From Paralithodes platypus (lineage: Eukaryota; Arthropoda; Malacostraca; Decapoda; Lithodidae), in NCBI GenBank assembly GCA_032716605.1, contig CM064512.1, forward strand, positions 30,021,038 to 30,085,037: a stretch of DNA of 64,000 nucleotides, written 5' to 3'. Shown here piece after piece: positions 33,597 to 44,759 of the stretch. Positions within the stretch are counted from its first letter, which is position 1. Every line of letters starts with the position of its first letter. The notes below the pieces were generated by a model. The model saw only the letters and a list, made by a program, of their open reading frames with translations. It ran no database searches and was not told the origin of the DNA. Position numbers and translations under genes: made by a program.

Positions 33597-34022
33597 CCTT
33601 TAGTTGAACTGGTTTTATGGTTAAGGTGACATTATGTTAAGTAAAGCAACTGTTATTTGTGCAGAGTTTGATTCAGTCATTGATTAATAAAAAACCTATT
33701 GCGCAAAATTTGTCTTATTTTCAACTAAGATACAATGACTATCTATTTGGAAAAGTATAGTCCATAATTTTGAATGAAGGGTAACCCTTCTAGTATGCAA
33801 ATATACCACTTAATCGAAAGTGCACGTCAGTTATAATATTTAGCATCGATATAACTAAAGCGTGGTTCACACATAGCCGAGTCGGTGCCCGAGTCCAACA
33901 CGAGTGATGAAATTTTCCTATTCGGCAATGACTCGTCAATACTCTTCAACACTCGTGTATACTCGTGTATACTCTTTGATGACTCGACACACTCGTGGAT
34001 ACTCGCCACGGGGTCCAAAACA

Positions 34023-34193
34023 AGTGGTAGTGGTGGATAAAGTGGTAGTGGTAGATAAAGTGGTAGTGGTAGTGGTGAATAAAGTGGTAGTGGTGGATAA
34101 AGTGTTAGTTTTGGACAAAATGTTAGTGGTGGATAAAGTGGTAGCTGTGGATTAAGTGGTAGTGTTAGATAAAGTGATAGTGGTAGACCAAAG
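34023..34193. repeat. 18-bp minisatellite, about nine units
   Basis: Units of AGTGGTAGTGGTGGATAA repeat with few changes and one 6-bp expansion. The period is a multiple of three, so the plus strand reads as VVVVDK repeats without stops. Just upstream (33937-33998) ACTCGTGTAT-type decamers also repeat. Confidence 0.85.
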
Positions 34194-34518
34194 TATGTAT
34201 CAGCTACAGACATTTTGACTAACTGCTTATAATAAAGAATTGTTGAAGGAGAGGGAGGGTGGATAGGTCCATGATGTCGCCAATTTCCCACAATGCACCT
34301 CGGTAAACATTGCGTTCAGCGCCTCTATCGGCCACTGTAGGCATTTATTGGTAGGGAGAATTGACCTGGGACTCAAGAGGATTAATTGTGTAATATATTT
34401 TAAAACTAAATTTCATATTTACATAATATATATATTATATATATATTATCATTAATAATAAGGTTACTAGGAAAAGAAGCATCCCCATTTTGATCAATTT
34501 ATTTTCAAACTTGCAATA

Positions 34519-34542
34519 TTTCGGACGGTCGTCCATCATCAG
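34519..34542 (-). ncRNA. Hammerhead-ribozyme-like core
   Basis: The minus strand reads CTGATGA, then a GGAC/GTCC hairpin, then GAAA, in the order of a hammerhead catalytic core with stem II. Penelope-like elements are known to carry minimal hammerheads. I could not identify stem I, stem III or a cleavage site, so activity is unproven. Confidence 0.3.
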
Positions 34543-35062
34543 GCTCTACACACGTGATCCTATAAATTAATGAATTCACATATTTTTAAATTCAGCATAG
34601 GAAGGATCTAAAATGTATCTATTAAAATATTTAACACAAACTTACGAAAGAAGGTTATATAAAGGTAACTGACAAAGTTAAAGTTATTAAGAAATTTTAC
34701 AAAAATATGAAAAGAATATTATAGCAACAATACCTTCACCTCGCCATGACAGCAGTCAGACTGAGACAAAGGTTGTGAAATCAGGCACCACCATATGACG
34801 GTCACATCAAAAAAGAAACAACAAAGTATTGTTCCCATGAACCCCGAATGTACTGCTAAAATGAAGCACGCATTTGAGTCCAAACCCGAATTAACGTACC
34901 AAAACATGAAACATGTAAACACAAGGCAAATATCATATAACATTAAATTTGCGAATTCAATTCGGGTGTCAATGAAGCTGACACTGCAAACCCAAATCGA
35001 TGTATAGAAACAAAGAGTGAAACAATTAATCACACAATACATACAGAAAGAATATACACAAT

Positions 35063-35326
35063 TTATGAATTCAGTTCGGGTTTCAACGAATTTATGATTT
35101 TCTCCCCTAAAAAAGTATCCTGTTCGTTATTAAATCTACCTAAAATGCTAAAATCTTTATCTGAGAAGGGATGATCCTGCTCATGGGATTGATTTCTTAT
35201 AGCAGAAAATGACATTTTATTTAATAATTTACCTATACGATTGATCAACATGGGGATGCTTCTTTTCCTAGTAACCTTATTTTTAATGGAAATAAGATAC
35301 CCTGGCGGACAACTGCACGATATCAT
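35063..35326 (-). pseudogene. GIY-YIG-like endonuclease fragment of a Penelope-like element
   Basis: An 87-codon minus-strand frame: CSCPPGYLISIKNKVTRKRS, a middle with SAIRNQSHEQDHPFSDKDFS, then ILGRFNNEQDTFLGEKIINS, ending LKPELNS and a stop. The pattern C.CP.GY..S near the start, H.H-like middle and E...I..LKP.LN end matches the C-terminal nuclease domain of Penelope-like elements. The reverse transcriptase that should precede it is absent, replaced by a (TA)n tract at 35337. Confidence 0.55.
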
Positions 35327-35336
35327 ATATGTAATT

Positions 35337-35357
35337 ATATATATATATATATATTAT

Positions 35358-35417
<60 letters not shown>
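35337..35417. repeat. (TA)n microsatellite
   Basis: About 80 bp of TA flanking the Penelope-like fragment. Confidence 0.95.
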
Positions 35418-35420
<3 letters not shown>

Positions 35421-35694
35421 GTACATTGTAGGCACCAATCGAACAGGGCTATCCCGAAAAGAAGCTGTAGGCATTTGATAAGGAGTCGCTGGAACTCTTG
35501 TTTCATTTGCTTGGCCTCTCTTACTGATTCCCTTTGTGCCTCACTTACACTGGGAGTAGTCCTGCCTGCTCTCACAAACAACTCCTCCTCCTATCTACTT
35601 CACTACACTTAACATGCACACCACACTTTCTCCTTCCCCAAAAAAACAAAACAAATATGATGATGAACACACACCAAGCCTCGGAGTCCCCCAG

Positions 35695-35710
35695 GGGGGG
35701 GGGGGGGGGG
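35695..35710. repeat. Poly-G run
   Basis: Sixteen or so G in a row. Low complexity. Confidence 0.9.
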
Positions 35711-35829
35711 AATCACTAATGCCCCCATACCCGCCCGACCTTCCCCTGACGACCCCTTTAAATGCTATGGACCACGGCCTGTCACTCTAACTATCAACTT
35801 TTGCAATACTTTTCCTCACTGAAATCCAG

Positions 35830-36196
35830 GTGTCTGAGGCAACTGCCAGCAGCCCCTTCTCTGTATCCTCCTACTTTCGCTATCTAGTTTCAAAGCCAAA
35901 GGCGGATGTTGTGCATATGTGCACAACAAATTCACTTGCTCTCGTGTTCCCGAATTCTCAACTTTATGGCTCAAACTATCCTGTCATTCTCATACTAAAT
36001 ATTTATGTCCTGTCTATCTTTCCCCTAACTCTACCGACTCTCCCAAATTGTTTGACTATCTAAACTCTAAAGTGGAACACATTCTATCCATCTCTTCCTT
36101 CTCGAAAATCTCCATCTTAGGAGATTTCAACGTTCACCACTGCCAATGGCTCTCCTCTCATACTAATGACCAACCTGGTGAAAAAAGCCTACGTCT
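35830..36196 (+). pseudogene. I/Jockey-like LINE endonuclease fragment
   Basis: Two overlapping frames give the N-terminal and central part of an APE endonuclease: YFRYLVSKPKADVV, then after a shift SPNSTDSPKLFDYLNSKVEH and SISSFSKISILGDFNVHHCQW. GDFN is the catalytic signature. It breaks off at about 36197, where the CR1-like LINE begins. The same family resumes at 39815, though about 0.9 kb of its middle is missing. Confidence 0.75.
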
Positions 36197-36226
36197 TTAT
36201 CAAAGCTGGCCCATGCTAATACAATG

Positions 36227-36646
36227 TACGTCATCCATGTTGGATCCAACGATGTACAGCGATCCCGGTCGGAAGATTTGCTTTTATAGTACCAGCAGCT
36301 ATTCAAGTCGTTTAAGGAGAAGTCATCAAGGATCATCGTCTCAGGAATCGTCCCCCGGCTCGGTGTAGAGAGCCGATTTTACAACATAGCCACCAGCACA
36401 AATCGTTGTCTAGCAAACCTCTGCAGGAAGGAGAACGTGGGATTCATCGACACCTGGGACAATTTCTACTACGATGACTATTTGTTTTCGGACGATGGAG
36501 TTCATCTGAACCAGGTGGGAGCAGCACGTTTTGGGCGTCTTCTCAACGATGCGGTGACGGATTTTCGGAGAAGAAATCGACTCAGCACAGGACAACCAGG
36601 AAGGAGGACCGAAGACAGCGAGGACGGCAACCTACAAAGGAATTAA
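36227..36646 (+). pseudogene. LINE ORF1 C-terminal SGNH-hydrolase (esterase) domain
   Basis: One frame, with a single in-frame TAG near 36278, reads YVIHVGSNDVQRSRSEDLLL, then RIIVSGIVPRL, NRCLANLCRKENVGFIDTWD and DGVHLNQVGAARFGRLLNDA. GSND (block III) and DGVHLN (block V, with the catalytic Asp and His) are SGNH/GDSL hydrolase signatures. Esterase-type ORF1 proteins are known in CR1 and related LINEs. The nucleophile-serine block I would lie upstream of 36197 and is missing. It ends 26 bp before ORF2. Confidence 0.75.
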
Positions 36647-36672
36647 ATACTAATCCGTCAAGAACCGCGAAT

Positions 36673-39607
36673 TTGGATAAAGCTCCACCAACACGACCCA
36701 AATTCAAAACCGCCAGGGATAACGACCGAGGACCGAGGACAGCCATGAATGTAAATGTAGATCCGACCAGAACCAAAAATTCGATGAAAGAACGTTCTGT
36801 TAGTTCTAAAACCGCAACTTTAAAGGTTTTCTATGCAAACGCTCGTAGCATACGCAATAAATTTTCAGATTTAGAGGAACTAGTGTTTACAGAAAATTAT
36901 GATGTGATTGGCATAACAGAATCTTGGCTCAATACAGAAGATAGAGACTTTTTAGCAGAGTATTCACTTCCTGGTTATGTAATGTTTGAGAACAGCCGAA
37001 TAAATAAACATGGAGGTGGCGTTTTATTTTATATCAAAGAAAGTCTTAACCCGACCCTCTTGTCAAAACCTCAAATTGTGAATGTCGACACAACTTTTGT
37101 GCTAATAAAGAATAATAAAGGTACAAAAATAATACTTGCGTTAATATACAGACCTCCAGCTCAATCAGTGCAAACTGACCGAAAAATTTACGAACAAATT
37201 GCAGATGTAAGTAACTCACAAGATACCGTAATTTTTGGCGACTTTAATTTACCTGTGACCAAGTTGGGCGATACTCTTACTTCACACTCCGGACATGACT
37301 TGTATACGAACTTGCAAGAGAGTTCGCTTTATCAATTTGTTCGAACGCCGACCCGTGGTAATAACGTTCTTGACATTGTACTTGCAACAAAAGAAGAATT
37401 GATAGAGAATTTGAATGTTGGTGATGAATTCAGTAACAGCGACCATCGTACGATAACTTTCACTTTAAAGTTTACTAGTAACGAACCAAATAGTAGCATC
37501 GAAAAAGTCCCTAATTTCAAGAAAGCAAACTTCCATAAACTTAGAGCTATGTTTAAAGAAACTGACTGGAGCTTTTTAATTAACAATAACGACATAAATA
37601 CATCTTGGCGGTTATTCGAAACCACTTACCTAAAAGCAGTGCAAGACTGCATGCCATCGAAAATACGGCGTCCAGGCCATAATAATAAACCCAAATGGTG
37701 GAATAAAGATATTTCAAACTGCCTGCTTGCTAAAAAATTTGCTAATGATAGATTAAAAACCTCACAAAATGAAGAAGAACGGGTGAAATTTGTAGAGCTA
37801 CGACGCAAAGCCAAAAAGTTAATTAAGCAGAGTAAAAAGACCTTAGAGTTACATATTGCGAATCAAAGTAAAACAAACCCGAAATAATTCTATAGTTATA
37901 TCAGAAAGAAAAAAGTAGTTACTTCAACTGTTGGACCGTTAGTCGATGAAAATGGAGAATACACCAAAGACGAAGTACAAATGAGTAATGCCCTCAATAC
38001 CTTCTTTGCATCAGTTTTTACAACAGAAGACCTCAGTGATATCCCTACACCATCGCCGATTCAGATTGATAATTCAGATGTTCTAAGCAATATCACCGTT
38101 ACAGAGAGAGAAGTATTGAATTGTTTAGATAAACTCAAGGTAAATAAAACGCCAGGACCTGATACAATCTCGCCTAGAGTTCTAAAGGAAGCTAAGGATG
38201 AGCTCTCCAAACCACTGACATTACTATTCAATAAATCCTTGCAGTCTGGAACTATGCCTGATCAGTGGAAGCTAGCCAACGTAACACCGATATTAAAAAA
38301 GCCAGCAAATCCCTACCCAGTAACTATCGTCCAATTAGCTTAACCTCAGTTGTTTGTAAAATGCTAGAAACGGTCATACGAGACAGACTCGTAAATCACT
38401 TAGAGGAAAATAACATACTTAAAGATACTCAACACGGCTTTCGTAAAAAACGTTCCTGTTTAACAAACCTCTTAGACTTCTTCCACGATATCCTCAACCT
38501 CTACGATGAGAGTAAAGCTGTAGATATTATATACCTTCATTTTCAAAAGGCCTTTGACAAAGTTCCCCACAAACGTTTACTGCTAAAACTAAAAGCGCAT
38601 GGAATACAAGACGGTGTGTTGAAATGGATAGAAAATTGGCTCAGCAACAGAAAGCAAAGGGTAGTCATAAACGGTAAGGCATCTAAATGGACCAATGTAA
38701 GTAGCGGGGTACCCCAGGGATCGGTACTAGGACCAATTATCTTTCTAATTTACATCAACGACATAGATGAGGGTCTCACCTGTACAATCTCAAAATTTGC
38801 TGACGATACAAAAATTGCAAATAGCGTACTCTCAAAAGAACAAGATGACGATATGCAACACAATCTAGATAAATTGTCATGTTGGGCCCAAATTTGGCAA
38901 ATGAGTTTCAATGCGGATAAATGTAAAGTACTACATGTCGGATACCTAAATGAGAAAGCAAACTATTCGATGAATGGCACTCAGCTTAAGAATGTAAACA
39001 GAGAAACCGATCTGGGAGTAGCAATATCGAGTAACCTAAAACCGAGTCAACAATGTTCAGAAGTTGTTAAGAAGGCAAACAAAATAATTGGCTTTATAGG
39101 CATGTCATTTGAGCATAAATCCAAAGAAGTTATCCTAACCCTTTACAATTCCTTAGTCCGCCCTCTTCTGGAATACTGCGTTCAATCCTGGTGCCCTTAT
39201 TACCAAAAAGATATAAACAAGCTAGAACGAGTTCAACGTAGAGTTACCAAAATTATACCTAGCCTAAAGAACAAACCATACGAAGAGCATCTTAGAGAAT
39301 TAAATCTATTTCCTTTAACCGTGACTTAATTCAAGTGTTCAAAATCATCAAAGGCATCGACAATATGAACTGTAGTAAGTACTTCACTATCGACCAATCT
39401 AATTACACGCGGGGAAACGGTTGCAAAATTATTGGTAAATCTTTTAACTCGCACGAATCTAAGAATTTCTTCTTCAATCGAGTTATCAACTTGTGGAATG
39501 GGCTTCCCCGAAACGTTATAGACTGCATCACCGTTGATTCATTTAAACTCCGCCTAGACAAATATCTCTCATTAAACCCGCGACTGACTGCGTTTGTAAA
39601 TGACTAA
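36673..39607 (+). pseudogene. LINE ORF2: endonuclease plus reverse transcriptase
   Basis: First 404 codons (36673-37887): APE endonuclease with FYANARSIRNKFSDLEELVF, GITESWL, GGGVLFYIKE, TVIFGDFNLPV, TRGNNVLDIVL and SDHRTI. An in-frame TAA at 37885 precedes FYSYIRKKK. RT starts near 37990 (KTPGPDTISPRVLK); after a shift near 38300 it has SNYRPISLTSVVCKMLE, motif A YLHFQKAFDKVPH, GVPQGSVLGP and motif C FADDTKIA. The catalytic Asp of motif A is His here. The C-terminal domain (LYNSLVRPLLEYCVQSW, LERVQRRVTKIIP) continues after a shift near 39325 to NLWNGLPRNVI and a stop at 39607. It is a relative of the LINE at 5.1-15.4 kb. Confidence 0.9.
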
Positions 39608-39814
39608 CTTTATTTTATCCCCCCCTCAGTTACTAACCCATCTGTCCTCTACTAACTTCCTAATCCTGCCACGGACATTAGTTCCAGGGCAGTAATTCCC
39701 TTTCCAATGTTCCTTTACCCACTCTAAACCACTGTTTGGACACTTGATCCTCAGTGTTTTGGAGGACAAGCAACCTAGAAGTCACTAGACCTGTTGTTGC
39801 TTGATTTCCTTTGT

Positions 39815-41460
39815 ACTCCTTTGTACTCCTACTCTCACTCTCCTACTTATGCCTAATATCCTAATCTCTTCTTCTAAAGATGTACTTTCTACCCTCTTTG
39901 GGCTTAATACTAAGAAGGCGTATGGCCCGGACGGTGTTCCTCCTGTTGTACTAAAAAACTGTGCTTCCGTGTTGACTCCCTGCCTAGGCAAACTCTTTTG
40001 TCTCTGTCTCTCCTCTAGCGTCTTCCCTCCTTGCTGGAAGGTTGCTCTCATTCAACTTGTCCCAAAGAAAGGTGACCGCTCTCACCTCTCCATCTATCGT
40101 CCAATTGTTCTCATCTCTTGTATCTCTAAAATGTTTTAAACTATTCTTGCTTCCAAATTTCTTAAGCATATCTCTTCTCATAATCTACTCTCAGATCGCC
40201 AGTATGGCTTCCTTAAGGGTCACTCTACCGATGATCTTGATTCACATCCTACTAACACTTGGTCATCCTCCTTTCGGGACTTCGATGAGACCTTTTCTAT
40301 TGCACTGGACATACAGAATTCATTCGATAGAGTCGGGCACAGATCTTTAATTTCTAAACTACCCTCCTTCGGTTTTTATCCCTCCATCTGTGCCTTTGTC
40401 TCTAATTTCCTTTTCAGTCGTTCCATAGCTGCGGTTGTTGACGGCCATCTTCTTCATCCTATCAACTCCGGTGTTCCTCAGGGCTCTGTCCTATTTCCTA
40501 TTCTCTTTCTAATTATCATAAATCATCTTGTCAACTGTACCTCCAGTCCCATCAATTCATACGCAAACGACTCTACCTTACACTAATCAATTAGTTTTCC
40601 AGAATGCGCCAGCCAGCAATCCCTCAAAAACAAATGTAATGAAGCCATACAACACTCATCTTCTGATCTAATTACTATTTCCAATTAGGGCAGAGCAAAC
40701 CTTGTTGCCTTTAATGCTTCCAAAATACATCTTACTACCCATCCGGAACTCCCAGAGGAGTATCCCTTATTCTTCAACAATACAAAAATCAATCTTTCAT
40801 CTTCTCTCAATATTCTTGGTGTCTCATTTTCTTTCTTCTCTCACTTGGAAGGGCCATATTACCAGTCTTGCTAAGGCAGCCTCCCAGAAGCTGGGTGTGC
40901 TCAACCGCCTCAGGGGGTTCTTTACTCCTGTACAGCTTCTTGCTCTGTACAGGGGCCCAATGCGTCCTTGTATTGAGTATTGTTCACATGTATGGGGAGG
41001 ATCCTCTCACACTGCACTCCTAGAAAGAGTAGAAAGGAAGACCTTTCGTATCATTAATTCCCGTCCAATCACCAACTCTCTGCAATCTCTCTCTCTTCGC
41101 CCCAATGTTGCATCTCTCTTGCTATTCTATCGCTACTACACTAATCAGTGCTCCTCAGAGCTCTCAAAGTGTATACCACCTCCTCTACGTAGGGTACGTG
41201 GTACCCGTCTTGCAACACAATCCCACCCCTACTCTGTGCAACTATCCATCCCAAGAGTAAAATATTACTCTCAGTTTGTCTTCTATTCAACAGCTGAGCT
41301 CTGAAACTCTCTCCCAGAATCAGTCTTTCCATCCTCCTGACATAAATTACTTCAAACTCCGTGTGTCCAGGCATTTTGGCCCTGTCACTCTTTCAACTAT
41401 AGTGGAGGCACTCGGTACAGGCAGTTCTGCCTTTTGTTTCCCTCACTCACATAGAGAAAA
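39815..41460 (+). pseudogene. I/Jockey-like LINE RT and 3' end
   Basis: Plus strand: KAYGPDGVPPVVLKNCAS, WKVALIQLVPKKGDRS, motif A IALDIQNSFDRVGH, INSGVPQGSV and motif C YANDSTLH. Motif C has Asn where active RTs have the first Asp. After several shifts the C-terminal region (40700-41304) reads LSIFLVSHFLSSLTWKGH, LLALYRGPMRPCIEYCSHVW and PPPLRRVRGTRLATQ. The tail has GGCAGTTCTGCCTTTTGTTTCC, shared with 30.1 and 55.6 kb. A (TA)n tract follows. Confidence 0.85.
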
Positions 41461-41500
41461 AAGATAAAAAGAAAAACAAAATATATGTATATATTATATA

Positions 41501-41502
<2 letters not shown>

Positions 41503-41554
<52 letters not shown>
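41503..41554. repeat. (TA)n microsatellite
   Basis: TA tract on the left side of the inverted repeat at 41573-41770. Confidence 0.95.
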
Positions 41555-41557
<3 letters not shown>

Positions 41558-41572
41558 AGTAAAGCCAGGTAA

Positions 41573-41763
41573 TAAATTTTCTTTAATACATACGAGGTTG
41601 AAAGAAATGGCAATTTCTGCGTTGGAAATGTTATTATTCAAAGTTTCCAGGTCTCTGATGAGTTTTCGCTGGGTTGCAGGAAGTAGATGAAGGAGATGAG
41701 CAAAATTCATGGTGGTACAGGTGAAAGAAATTGCCATTTCTTTCAACCTCGTATGTATTAAAG

Positions 41764-41770
<7 letters not shown>
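41573..41770. repeat. Inverted repeat with 45-bp arms, possibly Penelope N-terminal coding debris
   Basis: TCTTTAATACATACGAGGTT and AGAAATGGCAATTTCT in the left arm (41579-41618) recur in reverse complement at 41722-41764. The minus strand is open across the spacer: LLPATQRKLIRDLETLNNNI, then AEIAISFNLVCIKENLLPGF. The CIKE..LP.F pattern recalls the N-terminal region of Penelope-like proteins. (TA)n tracts lie on both outer sides. Confidence 0.5.

Positions 41771-41850
<80 letters not shown>
41763..41850. repeat. Poly-A and (TA)n tract
   Basis: About 17 A followed by some 70 bp of TA. Confidence 0.95.
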
Positions 41851-41853
<3 letters not shown>

Positions 41854-43020
41854 TATATACACATATATTGTATACTGTTAGAGGGGAGGCAGTTTGGGAG
41901 GATGATAGGAGAGGGAGGGTACCATTAATGGTGAGTGTCTAGTCTAATGAAGCTCCTAATGGTTGGAGGACATAATTATATTAGATGACACACTTACATG
42001 CCTGCACGCACTGGTACAATCCTAATCCCATCCACCAATAATGGAACACACATGGACGATGCAAACATAGACTTTGAGGTGTGACTGAGGGTTTACAGAC
42101 CTGTATGGTAATTCAACTGACAGATGTTCCAGTACAGTATATCTAGGAAATATGTTAAACAAGAATGTCAATGCCAGTACACTAGTATAAGAACATCTGT
42201 ATTACCTCTTTAGGCTAGACACATTGTTTGTTATTTATGTTGCTCTCCAGGTATGGCATCTTACCTACAGTGTTATTGGGTATATAAATATAAACTTTAC
42301 AAACATTCAGGCATATACTAATACATCGACAAAGGTGCTGGGTCAAGACCACAATCAGAAGGAAATATTATGGTATACCGTGTGAGTAAAAATGGCCACC
42401 TTGTTTGAAATGAAGGTGCACTGTTGTCCCTCCCTAGCCAAGCTGTGTTATTCTAATTTCTAGGCAGCTAATGGGTTATATGTTGCTATCTATAGTTATG
42501 TTGATTCACGTGTATATTAGACTCTGCCGCATTGGCCTCTTAATACATTTGAAATATCGGTACCGTCACGTTCACAAAGTGCAACATATGGCCATTTAAG
42601 CTTATATGTTTTCCCCACTACAATTATGAGATTATAAGACGTTCGACCCATTAGTCTGTCGATATTAGGATGTTAAGCCCCATTTCTTTGTCAATATTAA
42701 GACCTCTCGTACCATTTAGATGTTGACTTTTATCTTGGTGAGCGATAGAGAACCTGTATTTTTGGAGGAAGCGCCCTTCAGTTGGGACATTTTTTACTGA
42801 ATAATGTACACATCCAACTCAAATGGCTATTTTAATTTTTGTTTAAAGCTTGATAGAAGGCTAAGGAAGAGAAATAAAATAATAACATAATCAATGCATA
42901 CATAAACATATAAATAACACCCATCCCATTAACTTAGTATGAAATACTTTACAATAATAACCTACTGGCTACAAGTGAACATACCACCACAGTTATGTAT
43001 TTACTGTAATTATGTGTATA
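41851..43020. other. No gene recognised
   Basis: AT-rich, unique-looking. Confidence 0.45.
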
Positions 43021-43024
43021 TTTT

Positions 43025-43177
43025 ATTTTACCGGACGCCGAAATTTCCGAGAAGGGGTGCCCATGAATATTGGGCGTTTGTACTGTACCAATAACATCAT
43101 GACAGTGCGGGCTCGATCCGCCGGCCTTTTGATCAGCAGCCAACGCTTTTCTGGCTATGCTGCGGCTCGTGGTCTTA
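43025..43177 (-). repeat. tRNA-derived SINE
   Basis: Minus strand: tRNA-like head with GCATAGCCAGAAAAGCG (A-box region) and GGATCGAGCCC (B box), then a body of about 80 bp with a GGGTGCCCATGAATATTGGG segment. No functional cloverleaf. Confidence 0.5.
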
Positions 43178-44040
43178 ATTATTGTTAATGTTAATTGTAG
43201 TAAAAAACACACATACACGCTACCACATTCACATGCATACACTCACATACATAAACATAATGTTAGTTACTAGCACAAACCAATACAAACCATATCACTG
43301 CCATACTTGAATATGATATTATAACCTGCTAAAGATATATTTGTTTACCTGGTTGGCGAATAACAACAAAGCAAATGCCGCTCAAAGGTCATGGCTGTTA
43401 AATTCAAATACTCATTATCGAGAGAGTACAGAAGGTGTGTTCAAAGGAAGTCAAGCAACCAACAACAGATCCAGCTACCCACCGAGGCTGTTTGTCTATT
43501 TTAATAACCTATGATCACAGAAGTTTAGACAACATTAAGTAAACTCGTCTAGTGCTTGCCAGAATGCAATATTCAACTCTCATTGCACTTAAGGAATGGC
43601 TACAGGTAGTTTTCAGTCATTAATTTTAAAACAGTTTCTGTAAATTAATGACACTGGTTTAACTACAGTCCATACAAAATATAGTAAGACCAAACGTCAC
43701 TTTACTGAAGGTTAAACCAATAAGCAAAGTTGAAATTGTGTAAACTGAGTGAAATCGATTACTGTTAGCCATAATATAATGAAAAATACCCATGGTACTG
43801 TAAGGGCTTATGTCTTTAGTAAGTTTCATTAATATAGATATTTAATTCTTCTATGGATATTTTATTCTCCAATAAGACCTAGTCATACCAGTCATAATGT
43901 AAACACCCACGCATATTCCTCCCATGTTGCTATGCTTTGTGTTCAATTAGTTTTATAAGCACGATGCATATGACTACTACCAAAAGGTATTATGCAATAT
44001 AATTAGTTAAGCTAAGGCATATTAAATGTTCACTTACTTC
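43178..44040. other. No gene recognised
   Basis: AT-rich. The segment near 43535-43800 has weak similarity to type-B MITE arms (GTCTAGTGCTTGCCAGAATG; CATGGTACTGTAAGGGCTTA) but no clear TTAA boundaries. Confidence 0.4.
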
Positions 44041-44044
44041 TTTT

Positions 44045-44134
44045 AATCTTATACAGACATACAATATATGTAATGTTTCCATTCACAAAATCTTATACAG
44101 ACATACAATATATGTAATGTTTCCATTCACAAAA
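44045..44134. repeat. Perfect 44-bp tandem duplication
   Basis: The segment starting AATCTTATACAGACATACAA is repeated exactly once with a 44-bp period, so the event is recent or an assembly effect. Confidence 0.9.
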
Positions 44135-44224
44135 TACTACAAGTAAATATATAGAGCTTTTCACACTAAAACCATACAGCCACACAACCAGGGATTTGAT
44201 CTGCAGTGATTTAACAACAAAAGG

Positions 44225-44440
44225 TTAACCCTTTCAGTACAGGTGACATCCTGTTCAATATATTCTCGCTACGATTAGACGATTATATTCATCTGAGGAA
44301 TGACGTCTACCAATTAATAGGCTACAGACTATCTAAATGTATCCTTTTAGCTAACATGAATCCCTCCTAAGCTTCATAAAAGCGACTAATTGTAGCGGTA
44401 ATCATATATAAACAGACGTCGCCGGTACAGAAGGGGTTTG
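44225..44440. mobile_element. TTAA-flanked MITE, type B, copy 3
   Basis: Left TTAACCCTTTCAGTACAGG and right GTCGCCGGTACAGAAGGGG, followed by TTTG in place of TTAA. About 216 bp, non-coding. Confidence 0.7.
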
Positions 44441-44759
44441 TAGGAGCGGGTCCCGGGTTTGTTTATTCGGGCATTCAGCCATGACCCGTTACGAGGCCAC
44501 CGGAGCAGCAAATCCGGTCGGAAATCCATAACCCACCAATGGAAGGTTAATAATAAATGTTGAATATCTCGTTCGGGAATACACTGCCCTCCACACACAC
44601 ATAAACCATTAGTGTAGATACTTGTTTTAATCTGGAAATAAATGTATGTAAATCGAATAAGGATATATATATATGCGTAGGTTCATCCCATCCTACATCT
44701 CGAAAGGGTAGATGATTACAAAAATCGTCTCATGAACCCACATCCTCTTGCTAAATGTC

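Larger units (their letters stand above)
34455..35335 (-). mobile_element. Penelope-like retroelement 3' fragment with an inverted segment
   Basis: Minus strand carries a GIY-YIG-like C-terminal coding fragment (35326-35063), then about 550 bp of untranslated sequence with a hammerhead-like core (34542-34519). A 41-bp segment (34457-34497) is an inverted copy of part of the coding region (35240-35281). (TA)n tracts flank both sides. An inverted terminal piece and an endonuclease-bearing 3' end are typical of Penelope-like insertions. Confidence 0.55.
36197..39607 (+). mobile_element. CR1-like LINE, nearly full length, inactive
   Basis: A 3.4-kb non-LTR retrotransposon with ORF1 end (SGNH esterase) and ORF2 (APE endonuclease, RT, C-terminal domain). 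The 5' part of ORF1 is missing. It is interrupted by in-frame stops near 36278 and 37885 and by shifts near 38300 and 39325. A 3' untranslated tail may extend to about 39800. It lies between two parts of an I/Jockey-like LINE. Confidence 0.85.
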
